DNA of 64,000 nt from Candidatus Bathyarchaeota archaeon (GTDB lineage Archaea > Thermoproteota > Bathyarchaeia > TCS64), in assembly GCA_026394265.1 (NCBI GenBank), contig JAPKYO010000028.1, forward strand, positions 56,813-120,812, given 5' to 3'. The notes under the pieces were generated by a model. The model was not told where the DNA came from. It saw nothing but the letters and a program-made list of their open reading frames with translations, and made no database searches. Below are positions 51,584-59,328 of this stretch, piece after piece. The translations under genes and the position numbers were made by a program. Within the stretch, counting starts at the first letter, position 1, and each line of letters opens with the position of its first letter.

Positions 51584-53455
51584 TTACTTCACCAGCTCCT
51601 TGAGGGGGTCCTCGGGGTACAGCTTGAGCGTTGAGAACCACTTGTATAGCAGGTCCCTCCTCTGCGCGTCATCCTCTGGTAGGTAGAGTGGGCGACCACG
51701 GGCGTCAAGCAGTACGCCTGCGATGCCGCCTATGACCGTCGCCTCCTTCGGCTTACCCAGCCCCTCACCCACGTTGAACACCTTGGCGGGGTGGATGACC
51801 ACCTTCGCCTCCTTGCCCTCCTCCAGTGGGACGAGCTTGATGTTGCCGAACTTCATATCCTCCTTAAGGGTAGTGCCGTCGGGCATCGTGAACTCCACCG
51901 TCATGCATGGGTCACCGAGCTTGGCCGTGCCGGCCGCAGCAACGCTGGTCCCTATCCTGAGCAGGCAATCCTTGTCGAAGATGCTCCAAGCCGCGTCGCG
52001 GGCCACGGTGCTGGTCACGCCCAGGTGGGGCATCATGAAGACGCTGTCCTGGAACATCCTCGTGACTCCCTCGGGGAGCCACGCGTCGCTGAGTATGTAC
52101 ATCGGCTGGACGCGGCGTGGGGCGTGGCTGAGAAGCCCACCCGTGCCGGCGATGACGTCGATGTTCATCATCTGGACGTAGCTGTCCTCGATGGCCTGCT
52201 CGAACATGTCGCTGATTGTGCGCTGCGTCTGTACCCCCTTGAGGCGCGTCGCGATTGTGCGGTGGTGCTGCAGGCCGAGCCTCAGCGCCTCGCGCGCGAC
52301 GGCGTGCTCAACCATGAGGTCCTCGAGCGTCTGGGGGATGGTTGTTGGCCTGATCATCTTGTTCATCAGGCGGCTCGCGACCTCCTCCTCATCGATCTTG
52401 AAGGGGATCCACCTCATGATGTTGGGGATGCCCGCCTCCTTCATGACGTTGGTCACGCTGTAGCTCATGCCCAAGTTGGCGGAGACGCTTCGGACGAAGC
52501 GGCCATCGACGACGCTGTAGACGTTCGTCGTGGCCCCGCCGAGGCCGACGCCGAGGACGTTCACCTTGAAGGTGTCGGCGATGAGCTGCATTGCCATGCC
52601 CTCGCCGGCTGGGGTGGGCATGATGGGGATGTCGGTCCATTTCATGAGATTGTTATATCCGGGGGCGTGGCTCATGACGTGCTCCATGAATAGCTCGTGG
52701 ACGGCGCGGCGGGCGGGCTCGGTGTTCTCGACCTCGAGCGTCGGCCTGATGTTATCGACTATGTTGAGGGCGAACTCGCCCTTGAACAGGGCCTCGATCT
52801 CTTTCCTTATTGACTTGTTCCCGGCGTAGACGATGGGGAGATTGTAGCTGGCTCCTAGGCGCGCCTTTGGCTCCGCTGCCTTGATCAGCTCAGCGATCTC
52901 CATGACGTGCTGTCCTGCGCCGCCGTCGGTTCCTCCGGCGAGGAGGATCATGTCGGGGCGGAGGTTCCTGATGCGCTGTATCTTTACGTAGGGTGGCCTA
53001 CCGTCGTCGCGTGCGATGACGTCCATGACTATGGCGCCTGCGCCGAGTGCAGCCCTGTTGGCGGACTCGGCGGTCATGTTCTTGATTAGTCCGGCGACCA
53101 TCATCTGGAGGCCGCCTCCCGCGCTACTAGTGGTGCAGTATAGGTCTACGCCCTGTTTCCCGTCGTAGGGGATGATCAATCCCTTACCGTCGGGGCTCAG
53201 AAGCTTGTGCCCCGTGAGTTCCTCGATCTCACGGACCGCGTTCTGTACGCCGAGGGTCACGTCCTCGTATGGGGCTTCGACCGTTGTTGGTGCCTCGCCG
53301 GCGACGTAGAAGCGCCAGACGCCGTCCTTCTTCTGGAAGAATCGGGCCTTCGTCGTGGTGCTTCCAACGTCTGTCGCGAGAATGTACTGCATATCCTCGA
53401 TGGGTTTCTTGAGGGTAGGCATCGCGATTCTGAGATGTCTAAAGACCTCCACCAT
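51584..53455 (-). CDS. GlmL/MutL-type ASKHA ATPase
   Basis: 623 residues of the glutamate-mutase-L family, an actin/Hsp70-fold ATPase. Phosphate-binding loops are ILATDVGSTTTKARFF (about 25-40) and VLGVGLGGATTNVYSVVDGR (about 299-318), with DMILLAGGTDGGAGQ (about 167-181) as a further adenosine or phosphate strand. Members are normally near the B12-dependent mutases GlmS/GlmE or in mutase-reactivation contexts. Here no mutase subunit is present; the only partner is the KOW-like gene. A chaperone or reactivase for another B12 or radical enzyme is a possible role. Confidence 0.85.
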   Translation of the reverse strand: MVEVFRHLRIAMPTLKKPIEDMQYILATDVGSTTTKARFFQKKDGVWRFYVAGEAPTTVEAPYEDVTLGVQNAVREIEELTGHKLLSPDGKGLIIPYDGKQGVDLYCTTSSAGGGLQMMVAGLIKNMTAESANRAALGAGAIVMDVIARDDGRPPYVKIQRIRNLRPDMILLAGGTDGGAGQHVMEIAELIKAAEPKARLGASYNLPIVYAGNKSIRKEIEALFKGEFALNIVDNIRPTLEVENTEPARRAVHELFMEHVMSHAPGYNNLMKWTDIPIMPTPAGEGMAMQLIADTFKVNVLGVGLGGATTNVYSVVDGRFVRSVSANLGMSYSVTNVMKEAGIPNIMRWIPFKIDEEEVASRLMNKMIRPTTIPQTLEDLMVEHAVAREALRLGLQHHRTIATRLKGVQTQRTISDMFEQAIEDSYVQMMNIDVIAGTGGLLSHAPRRVQPMYILSDAWLPEGVTRMFQDSVFMMPHLGVTSTVARDAAWSIFDKDCLLRIGTSVAAAGTAKLGDPCMTVEFTMPDGTTLKEDMKFGNIKLVPLEEGKEAKVVIHPAKVFNVGEGLGKPKEATVIGGIAGVLLDARGRPLYLPEDDAQRRDLLYKWFSTLKLYPEDPLKELVK

Positions 53456-53497
53456 TAAAGGTTTCTGAAAGGGGTGAAGGCTGTTTATTAATCGGGG

Positions 53498-53935
53498 CTA
53501 AAATGGGAGGTATTTTCGCCATCCCTTTTTCTCTGTTTGGGGCTGCTCCCCACTCGAGGCGGCGGCCTCGGCTGCCTGGGACTTCTCCTGGGCGGCCTTC
53601 TTCCGAGCCTCCTTTTCCTCCCTCTTCTTGTCGTCACTTTCCTGGGTGAGCTGCTCGAGCCTCTTGAGGAGCCTCTCGATGTTCTCCCTCTTCTCGAAGA
53701 CGAGGAAGAACTTCTCGCTCGTGACGCCCCACTTGTCGCTTATGATTGGGACGAAGGGGGTGATGAAGAAGCGGCCCATCTCGCCTCCTACCCAGACGAG
53801 GGGCTTGCTGCTCTCGAGGAGTAGTATGGCTGCGGTCTCCATCTCCTGCTCGTGGATCTTCTGGGCGACCTTTTCTATGTAATCGACCTCGAGTTCGGGG
53901 GTTATTTCTACGTCGTAGTACAAGCCCTGCGCCAC
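53498..53935 (-). CDS. Conserved-looking protein upstream of glmL, 145 aa
   Basis: 145 residues. The first 95 form a compact alpha/beta domain (LYYDVEITPELEVDYIEKVA; ETAAILLLESSKPLVWVGGE; RFFITPFVPIISDKWG), followed by a coiled-coil-prone, highly charged tail (ERLLKRLEQL, then Lys/Glu/Ala-rich residues) and a terminal WRKYLPF. No known family is recognised. It lies 42 bp upstream of glmL in the same direction and may be part of that unit. Function unknown. Confidence 0.65.
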   Translation of the reverse strand: MAQGLYYDVEITPELEVDYIEKVAQKIHEQEMETAAILLLESSKPLVWVGGEMGRFFITPFVPIISDKWGVTSEKFFLVFEKRENIERLLKRLEQLTQESDDKKREEKEARKKAAQEKSQAAEAAASSGEQPQTEKKGWRKYLPF

Positions 53936-53964
53936 GTGTTAAGCGGGGGGAAGGTGATTTAAGG

Positions 53965-54363
53965 TTAAGGCTCGACGTTTGGCGGCGACATGGCGGCCTT
54001 CTTCTTCATCTTTAGCTGCTCCCGGAGGGCGTAGTAGGCGCCGCCTATGCTTCCGATGAGGTAGCAGACGAGTACGAGTGCAAGGATGCCCAGATCGAGG
54101 CCCTGTAACGTGGGCACCATGAAGAACCCCAGGACGATTGAGAGGACCGCGGTCTTCGCCCCCGTCAATAGGTGGTTCTTCGTCGTCCTCATGCATACGA
54201 GGTAGGTGGATACGCCCGCGGCTACGAACCAGAGGGGGATGAGCAGGTACTGGAAGAGTAGCTCCCACGCGGCGAGGTAGATTGCTATCATCGCCAAACC
54301 GTTTGTCAGGATGGCTCCGGCGAAGTAGTCGAATAGCTTTGGAGACCTCTCGGTGGTCGTCAA
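53965..54363 (-). CDS. Four-TM membrane protein, 132 aa
   Basis: 132 residues with four predicted helices (about 12-30, 35-55, 70-88 and 93-112) and a basic C-terminal tail (REQLKMKKKAA). A cysteine and an Arg-Thr-Thr-Lys loop lie between helices 2 and 3. No family is recognised. It is divergent from another small membrane protein at 54464, with 100 bp between starts, so the two may be regulated together. Assignment rests on hydropathy only. Confidence 0.65.
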   Translation of the reverse strand: MTTTERSPKLFDYFAGAILTNGLAMIAIYLAAWELLFQYLLIPLWFVAAGVSTYLVCMRTTKNHLLTGAKTAVLSIVLGFFMVPTLQGLDLGILALVLVCYLIGSIGGAYYALREQLKMKKKAAMSPPNVEP

Positions 54364-54463
54364 CGGGACTCAGAACCAGATGCGGTGTAGGGGATAAGAA
54401 CTTGACGCCCAGCCGCCGCGGGGGGTTAAATATTGGAGGAGCGCCCTTGAAGGGTGAAGCGTC

Positions 54464-54910
54464 TTGAAAAGTGAGCGCGACTTCAGGAACTACCTCGCGG
54501 GCGCCGCACTCGCCTTCGGCATAGTGCTCCTCTCATCCCAGATACTCCAACTCCTCTTCGGCGGCAACAGCGTGGACGCGGGGAGCGAGCTATACGGCCT
54601 CATCGTGAACATCTACCTCTCCGCACACCTTGTAGGTGGTTTCGCTGGGGGGTACCTCGTCGCGAGGGTCAAAAACTCGGACTTCATACAGGTGGGCACA
54701 GTCACGGCGATCCTGGCGTACATCTTCGAATTCATCTACAACATAGTCGTTGAGTCTGCGACGACCGACATATACGCCGCTGTCAGCCTCCTGATCGGGG
54801 GCATCATCGGCGCCATGTTCTTCAGGGCGAGGACGGAGAGGGGGAGAATCACATCGGCTAAGAAGCCCGAGGAACCCAAAACCGCGCCCGAGGCTCCGAA
54901 ACAAGGGTAA
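54464..54910 (+). CDS. Membrane protein, 148 aa
   Basis: 148 residues from a TTG start with a weak AGGGTGAAG ribosome site upstream. Three to four helices (about 11-31, 45-66, 79-97 and 103-121) are followed by a basic, proline-rich cytosolic tail. The VGGFAGGYLVARV glycine pattern suggests tight helix packing. No family is recognised. It precedes argininosuccinate synthase, but an inverted repeat and probable promoter lie between them. Confidence 0.6.
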   Translation: MKSERDFRNYLAGAALAFGIVLLSSQILQLLFGGNSVDAGSELYGLIVNIYLSAHLVGGFAGGYLVARVKNSDFIQVGTVTAILAYIFEFIYNIVVESATTDIYAAVSLLIGGIIGAMFFRARTERGRITSAKKPEEPKTAPEAPKQG

Positions 54911-54918
54911 AAACCAAT

Positions 54919-54984
54919 TTGTCCCATTTGGGACAATGGTTGCCGTATTTAGTGTGGATATGTCATAATGTATAAATGGTTGCC
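54919..54984. promoter_or_regulatory. Inverted and direct repeats upstream of argG
   Basis: TTGTCCC-ATTT-GGGACAA (54919-54936) is a perfect inverted repeat. AATGGTTGCC occurs at 54935-54944 and again at 54975-54984, exactly 40 bp apart. Placed 35-100 bp before the argG start, these are candidate operators; the first could alternatively end the upstream transcript. Confidence 0.5.
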
Positions 54985-55018
54985 CTATACTCATTCGGGC
55001 ATCGAAAAGGGGAATCGC

Positions 55019-56293
55019 ATGGCAAAAAAGAAGATCGTGCTCGCCTACAGCGGCGGCCTGGACACATCGGTTATGGTCAAGTGGCTTCAGGAGCAGTACA
55101 AGAGCGACGTCGTGACACTCACCATCGACGTTGGGCAGGGTGACAACCTGAAGAAGATCGAGGAGAAGGCGAAGACCCTCGGTGCGGTAAACACGTACAC
55201 GATGGACTGCAAGAAGGAGTTCGCCACCGAGTACGTGGCCCCGGCCATCAAGGCAAACGCCCTCTACATGGACAGCTACCCGATCAGCAGCAGCCTCAGC
55301 AGGCCCCTCATCGCCAAGAAGATGGTGGAGGTCGCTGAGATGGAGGACGCGTACGCCGTCGCCCACGGCTGCACCGGCAAGGGCAACGACCAGCTCCGGT
55401 TCGACATCACCATAAAGGCGCTGAGCCCCAAGACGAAGATCATCGCGCCCGTCCGCGAGTGGAAGTTCGACCGCCACGGCGAGATCCTCTACGCCAAGGA
55501 GCACAACATCCCCGTCCCGGTGACCGTCGAATCGCCCTACAGCGTCGACCAGAACATCTGGGGCCGCAGCATCGAGGGAGGCGTACTAGAGTACCCCGAT
55601 AAGATGGTCCCTAAGGAGGTCTGGGATTGGACGAAGGAGATCAAGGACACCCCCGACGAGGCCGAGTTCGTCACAATCGGCTTCGAGAAGGGCGTACCCG
55701 TCAGCATCGACGCCGTCGAGATGGACCTTGTCAGCATCGCTCAGAAGCTGAACGAGAAGGGTGGCATTCACGGCATCGGGCGCATCGAGCACATGGAGGA
55801 CCGCACCGTCGGCCTCAAGAGCAGGGAGACATACGAGTGCCCAGCAGCCGAGATCATCCTCACAGCCCACAAGGATCTGGAGAAGATGGTGCTCACCATC
55901 CACCAGATGCTGATGAAGAGGGAGATCGACCACAAGTGGACCGTCCTCGCCTACCAGGGTCTCTGGGTGGATCCTCTCAAGCAGGACCTCGAGGCGTTCA
56001 TCAACAGCTCACAGGAGAAGGTGACTGGCTGGGTGACGATGAAGCTCCACAAGGGGACCGCGAAGCCGGTGAAGCGGAACAGCGAGTTCAGCCTCTACGA
56101 CTATAACCTGACGAGCTTCGACATCAACACGAAGTACGATCAGGGTGATGCGCTGGGCTTCATCGCCCTCTGGGGCCTGCCCAGCGTGACGGCGTGGAAC
56201 CTCAAGCACACGATGGATAACAGTGAGCTTGAGAAGCAGGAGCAGAAGGTAATCACGCCGGCGAAGTCGAAGAAGACCGAGTCGAATCTCTAG
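55019..56293 (+). CDS. argG: Argininosuccinate synthase
   Basis: 424 residues; condenses citrulline and aspartate with ATP in arginine synthesis. The N-terminal ATP pyrophosphatase loop is VLAYSGGLDTSVMVKWL (about 7-23). AHGCTGKGNDQLRFD (about 120-134) binds aspartate and citrulline, and REWKFDRHGEILYAKEHNIP is also diagnostic. The C-terminus is a normal tetramerisation tail with a lysine-rich extension. ATG 55019 with an AAAGGGGA ribosome site is chosen; an upstream ATG at 54968 lies in the regulatory region. No argH or other arginine gene is adjacent. Confidence 0.97.
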   Translation: MAKKKIVLAYSGGLDTSVMVKWLQEQYKSDVVTLTIDVGQGDNLKKIEEKAKTLGAVNTYTMDCKKEFATEYVAPAIKANALYMDSYPISSSLSRPLIAKKMVEVAEMEDAYAVAHGCTGKGNDQLRFDITIKALSPKTKIIAPVREWKFDRHGEILYAKEHNIPVPVTVESPYSVDQNIWGRSIEGGVLEYPDKMVPKEVWDWTKEIKDTPDEAEFVTIGFEKGVPVSIDAVEMDLVSIAQKLNEKGGIHGIGRIEHMEDRTVGLKSRETYECPAAEIILTAHKDLEKMVLTIHQMLMKREIDHKWTVLAYQGLWVDPLKQDLEAFINSSQEKVTGWVTMKLHKGTAKPVKRNSEFSLYDYNLTSFDINTKYDQGDALGFIALWGLPSVTAWNLKHTMDNSELEKQEQKVITPAKSKKTESNL

Positions 56294-56302
56294 GCGTTTC
56301 TT

Positions 56303-56328
56303 TGGGGGTATTACCCCCATTTTCTCTT
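56303..56328. terminator. Hairpin terminator after argG
   Basis: TGGGGGTA-T-TACCCCCA (56303-56319) is a perfect palindrome with eight-base arms, followed by TTTTCTCTT. It separates argG from the convergent creatininase gene and could serve both strands. Confidence 0.7.
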
Positions 56329-56340
56329 AATAATTGGTTT

Positions 56341-57069
56341 CTAGGCCAGCTCGCGTTTTATACTGGCTAAGTACATGTCTGTGATCTTCTCGATCATCAG
56401 CACCCCCGCCTCCTTCGTGGCTGGTCTGGGGTCCCCCATGACGCCTGTGGGCGTAACGGCTCGGAATCCCTTCCTCTGGTACTTGCTCGTGAAGGGGCCG
56501 ATGTAGCCGGGTTTGGCGTCCTGCATCCTGACTAGGTCGGGGCGGTAGGCGAGGATTATGCTCGTCTCGCCTGCGCATGCGTGGCCTCCGACGGCTTCGC
56601 GTGGGATGCCGGACTCGACGGCGGCTTCCTGCATCTTGCCGATGAGTCCCATGAGGTCGCCCATGGCGATGAGGTTGGCCTTGAGCTTCGGGGCAATCTC
56701 CTGCGTAACCGTGGCGACGGGGGCGAAGTTGCCGCCGTGGCTGGGGAGGAGGATGATGTTCTCGAAGCCGTGGTGGTCGAGGCTGAAGCAGATGTCCCTT
56801 ATCATGCTCATGAGGGTGGCTGGGCTGACGTCGAGGCTGCCCGGGAAGGCCATGTGGTGGACGCTGCACCCGGGTCGTATCACCGGCGCCACGAGAGTCT
56901 TCCCCAGCTTCTCGGCGAGCCGCTTCGCCAGGGCCTCACCCAGGAGGGAGTCGGTGGCGAGTGGGAGGTGGTGACCGTGCTGCTCGATCGAGCCGACGGG
57001 GACGAGCACGGTCTTGTACCCGTCCTTGAGCGCCTTCTCGACGAGTGGCCAGGTGAGTTCCTCAAGCAT
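56341..57069 (-). CDS. Creatininase-family amidohydrolase
   Basis: 242 residues of the creatininase (cyclic amide hydrolase) family. Metal-ligand motifs are VGSIEQHGHHLPLATDSLLG (Glu, His, His and Asp), HHMAFPGSLDVSP and LPSHGGNFAPV with GGHACAGETS (Glu). Members hydrolyse small cyclic amides or act in riboflavin/F420-type biosynthesis (MftE, ArfB). ATG 57069 (LEELTWP) overlaps the stop of the upstream creatininase gene; further ATGs lie within the upstream gene's His-rich tail codons. The two genes are therefore translationally coupled paralogues. Confidence 0.9.
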   Translation of the reverse strand: MLEELTWPLVEKALKDGYKTVLVPVGSIEQHGHHLPLATDSLLGEALAKRLAEKLGKTLVAPVIRPGCSVHHMAFPGSLDVSPATLMSMIRDICFSLDHHGFENIILLPSHGGNFAPVATVTQEIAPKLKANLIAMGDLMGLIGKMQEAAVESGIPREAVGGHACAGETSIILAYRPDLVRMQDAKPGYIGPFTSKYQRKGFRAVTPTGVMGDPRPATKEAGVLMIEKITDMYLASIKRELA

Positions 57070-58078
57070 GATCGTGGTCATGGTCATGGCATGGTCCCTT
57101 CCCGCCGCATCCGCAGTCGTCTCCGTGCTCCTCGTGGCAATCAGGGTCTCCGCAGCCACAGTCGTCGCCGTGGTCGCCCTCGCACTCGGGGTCGCCGCAG
57201 CCGCAGGCGTCCCGGTAGGCGGGAGGTACGGGGAGCTTCTTCCAGGTGTTTATGAAGTCGGTGAGGAACTGGGTCGCCTCCGCCGCCATGGCGTCACCCT
57301 CCTCGACTGTCGCGGTACGCGGATCGTTGATGCTGTACTGCCCCGTCTTTGTGATGTCCTGCGTATCGGGGCCGATGCTCGCGTTGAATATCTGGCTGAC
57401 TATCTCGTAGTCCGGGCGGTCGGGGTTGAGGAACTCTAGCAGGTAGTCGGGGATGACCGTGGGGTTCTCCCAGCCCTCTAGGCGCCACATCTCGACGAGT
57501 TCGGGGAAGTAGTGTAGGGCGTAGCTGGTCTCGCGTGCGCAGCTGTGGACCTCAAGGTACCTCTGCATCCTATCCCTGATCTTCTTGGAGAGTTCGGTGT
57601 TGTTGGGGCCGTGGGGGGTGGCGACCATGACGCGGTACTCGCGCTTGGCGATCTGGGCGGCGAGGTTCATTATGTTCTCGTTGCCGCCGTGGTAGTTGAT
57701 TAGGACGAAGCGCTTGACGCCGTGGTAGGAGAGGCTCCTCATGGTGTCTAGGAGAATGTTGAGCAGCGTCTCGTGGCTGTAGGTGACGGTGCCGGGGAAC
57801 TCCATGTGGTGGGGCGAGTAGCCGGCCCACGTGGGGTGGAGGCAGACGCTGTTCGTCTTCTCCGCCACATCGTGTATGAATTTGGCGACGCCTATGCTGT
57901 CGCACCCCAGCGGGAGGTGGACGGCGTGCTGCTCGATGGCGCCGATGCCGATGATGACGACGGGCGCGGGGTCGTTGGCAAGCCAATCCTCGAAGGATGG
58001 GCGCGTCAGCTCCCACAGCCAGAACCTTGATAGAACACCGTTTTCGCTCATGGTACTCAGGGAATTTGGGATCGCCAT
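57062..58078 (-). CDS. Creatininase-family protein with Cys/His-rich metal-binding tail
   Basis: 338 residues: a creatininase domain (about 20-285) with the metal motif IGIGAIEQHAVHLPLGCDS, HHMEFPGTVT, LINYHGGNENI and HSCARETSY, then a tail of about 47 residues (292-338) holding nine cysteines and seven histidines in repeated CGCGD/CGCGG units and ending CHDHDHDH. The tail resembles metal-storage or metallochaperone segments such as those of nickel or zinc proteins, and should bind several Zn, Ni or Co ions. Its fusion to a metal-dependent hydrolase suggests self-supply of metal or delivery to the partner. Upstream of the second creatininase gene, with overlap. Confidence 0.88.
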   Translation of the reverse strand: MAIPNSLSTMSENGVLSRFWLWELTRPSFEDWLANDPAPVVIIGIGAIEQHAVHLPLGCDSIGVAKFIHDVAEKTNSVCLHPTWAGYSPHHMEFPGTVTYSHETLLNILLDTMRSLSYHGVKRFVLINYHGGNENIMNLAAQIAKREYRVMVATPHGPNNTELSKKIRDRMQRYLEVHSCARETSYALHYFPELVEMWRLEGWENPTVIPDYLLEFLNPDRPDYEIVSQIFNASIGPDTQDITKTGQYSINDPRTATVEEGDAMAAEATQFLTDFINTWKKLPVPPAYRDACGCGDPECEGDHGDDCGCGDPDCHEEHGDDCGCGGKGPCHDHDHDHA

Positions 58079-58141
58079 GAGCCTTAACTGTTACTGGGCG
58101 TCCCAAAAACGCTATATAGTGTTTACGAGAAATTTCACCAT

Positions 58142-58273
58142 ATGGCTGAGCTTTACCTAGACCCCAACATAATCGTCATCGCGGTCGTCATTATCGTGGC
58201 CATGATAGGCTTCTTCGACTTCCTCCCCTACCAAAGGAAGACCATCCCCGTGAATCCCGAGCCACTAAACTGA
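58142..58273 (+). CDS. Small single-TM protein, 43 aa
   Basis: A 43-residue frame starting at ATG 58142 with one membrane helix, IIVIAVVIIVAMIGFFDFL (about 10-28), then a basic YQRKT segment. A TATA-like CTATATAG (58110-58117) lies about 30 bp upstream, as expected for a short-leader archaeal transcript. No family is recognised. It occupies the space between divergent creatininase and convergent UbiA genes, and its codon use matches neighbouring genes. Confidence 0.55.
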   Translation: MAELYLDPNIIVIAVVIIVAMIGFFDFLPYQRKTIPVNPEPLN

Positions 58274-58291
58274 CACGTGAACCGACCGCGC

Positions 58292-59173
58292 CTAGAAGAG
58301 CATCAGCTTTAGCAGGAAGAGGATGTAGATGAGGGGCGTGACCCTCTCCATTATCAGCAGGAACTTGTCGCGGTTGGGCATTCTGTAGAAGTAGAACGCC
58401 ACCCCGACGAAGAAGACGATTGCCGATAAGGTAAGGGCAAAGTTCCCGAGGAGGTCAACTATGTACGCAAGTATCCCCATGTGGAGCGCCACCAACCCGT
58501 AGAAGAGGGTATTCGCCCTCTCGGAGCCGATGCGTACCGCCGTCGTGTCAACGAACGTCGCCGAGTCCTCCTCTATGTCATCGATCTGGTTTCTCAGCTC
58601 GAGTATGAGGGAGAGGTTGTAGACGCTGAAGAGCAGAGGCAGGGTGAAGGCGTTGAAGCCACCCGTCACCACGACGCCGTAGAACACTATCAGCGATCCG
58701 AAGAAGAGGCCATGTGAGGCCATGTCGATCAGTGGCACCGACTTTAACCTGAGCGGGGGCGTCGAGTATGCGCCGCTTAGGATGAGCATAACCGCGTAGA
58801 TTGTGAATGAGGCGGGGCCGAAGAAGAACCACGTGAAGGCGAGGCCCGTCGCGGCCAGTAACCCGGAGAACACTTTGCCTCCGCCAACGCTGATCCTGCC
58901 CGCGGCGATCGGGTTGAGCGAAATCTTCGCGCCCAGCTTGTCCCCCTCGTAGTCGAAGCAGTTGTTCACGGAGAACGAGAAGCCGAGGTAAAGGGCAATC
59001 GAGACGAGGTATAGTGCGAACCTTAGGTAGCCTGAGAAGCCCTGGGGGACGGTCTCGATCCCCTGAAGGTAGCCGAGTATGGCCATGCCGATGTAGCCCC
59101 CCCAGTCCTGCATCCTCACGTTATCGAGGTAAGACCGCGCGTCGGTCAGCAGGCGAAAGTCGGGAAGGTCCAT
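58292..59173 (-). CDS. UbiA-family prenyltransferase
   Basis: 293 residues with about eight membrane helices. The two aspartate-rich motifs of UbiA prenyltransferases are FSVNNCFDYEGDKLGAK (about 64-80; NxxxDxxxD-type) and LRNQIDDIEEDS (about 206-217), which bind Mg-prenyl diphosphate and the acceptor. Archaeal members make ether lipids (geranylgeranylglyceryl phosphate transferases), quinones or haem A; which applies here cannot be told. ATG 59173 (DLPDFRLLTDARSY) is preferred over 59200 and 59254 since family members begin close to the first helix. Confidence 0.88.
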   Translation of the reverse strand: MDLPDFRLLTDARSYLDNVRMQDWGGYIGMAILGYLQGIETVPQGFSGYLRFALYLVSIALYLGFSFSVNNCFDYEGDKLGAKISLNPIAAGRISVGGGKVFSGLLAATGLAFTWFFFGPASFTIYAVMLILSGAYSTPPLRLKSVPLIDMASHGLFFGSLIVFYGVVVTGGFNAFTLPLLFSVYNLSLILELRNQIDDIEEDSATFVDTTAVRIGSERANTLFYGLVALHMGILAYIVDLLGNFALTLSAIVFFVGVAFYFYRMPNRDKFLLIMERVTPLIYILFLLKLMLF

Positions 59174-59328
59174 GGAGTGAGCCACCGAAGGGTTATGCAT
59201 CAAGACAGTTGGGGAACTGATAGACGTTTTGGTCGAGGAGCCACGATGTCGCATATGCGTCGTTTTCGCCCCGCGTCGTCGCCACCGTTACACTTATCGG
59301 CGGATGGCGTAACCTCTCTTGATGGTTA

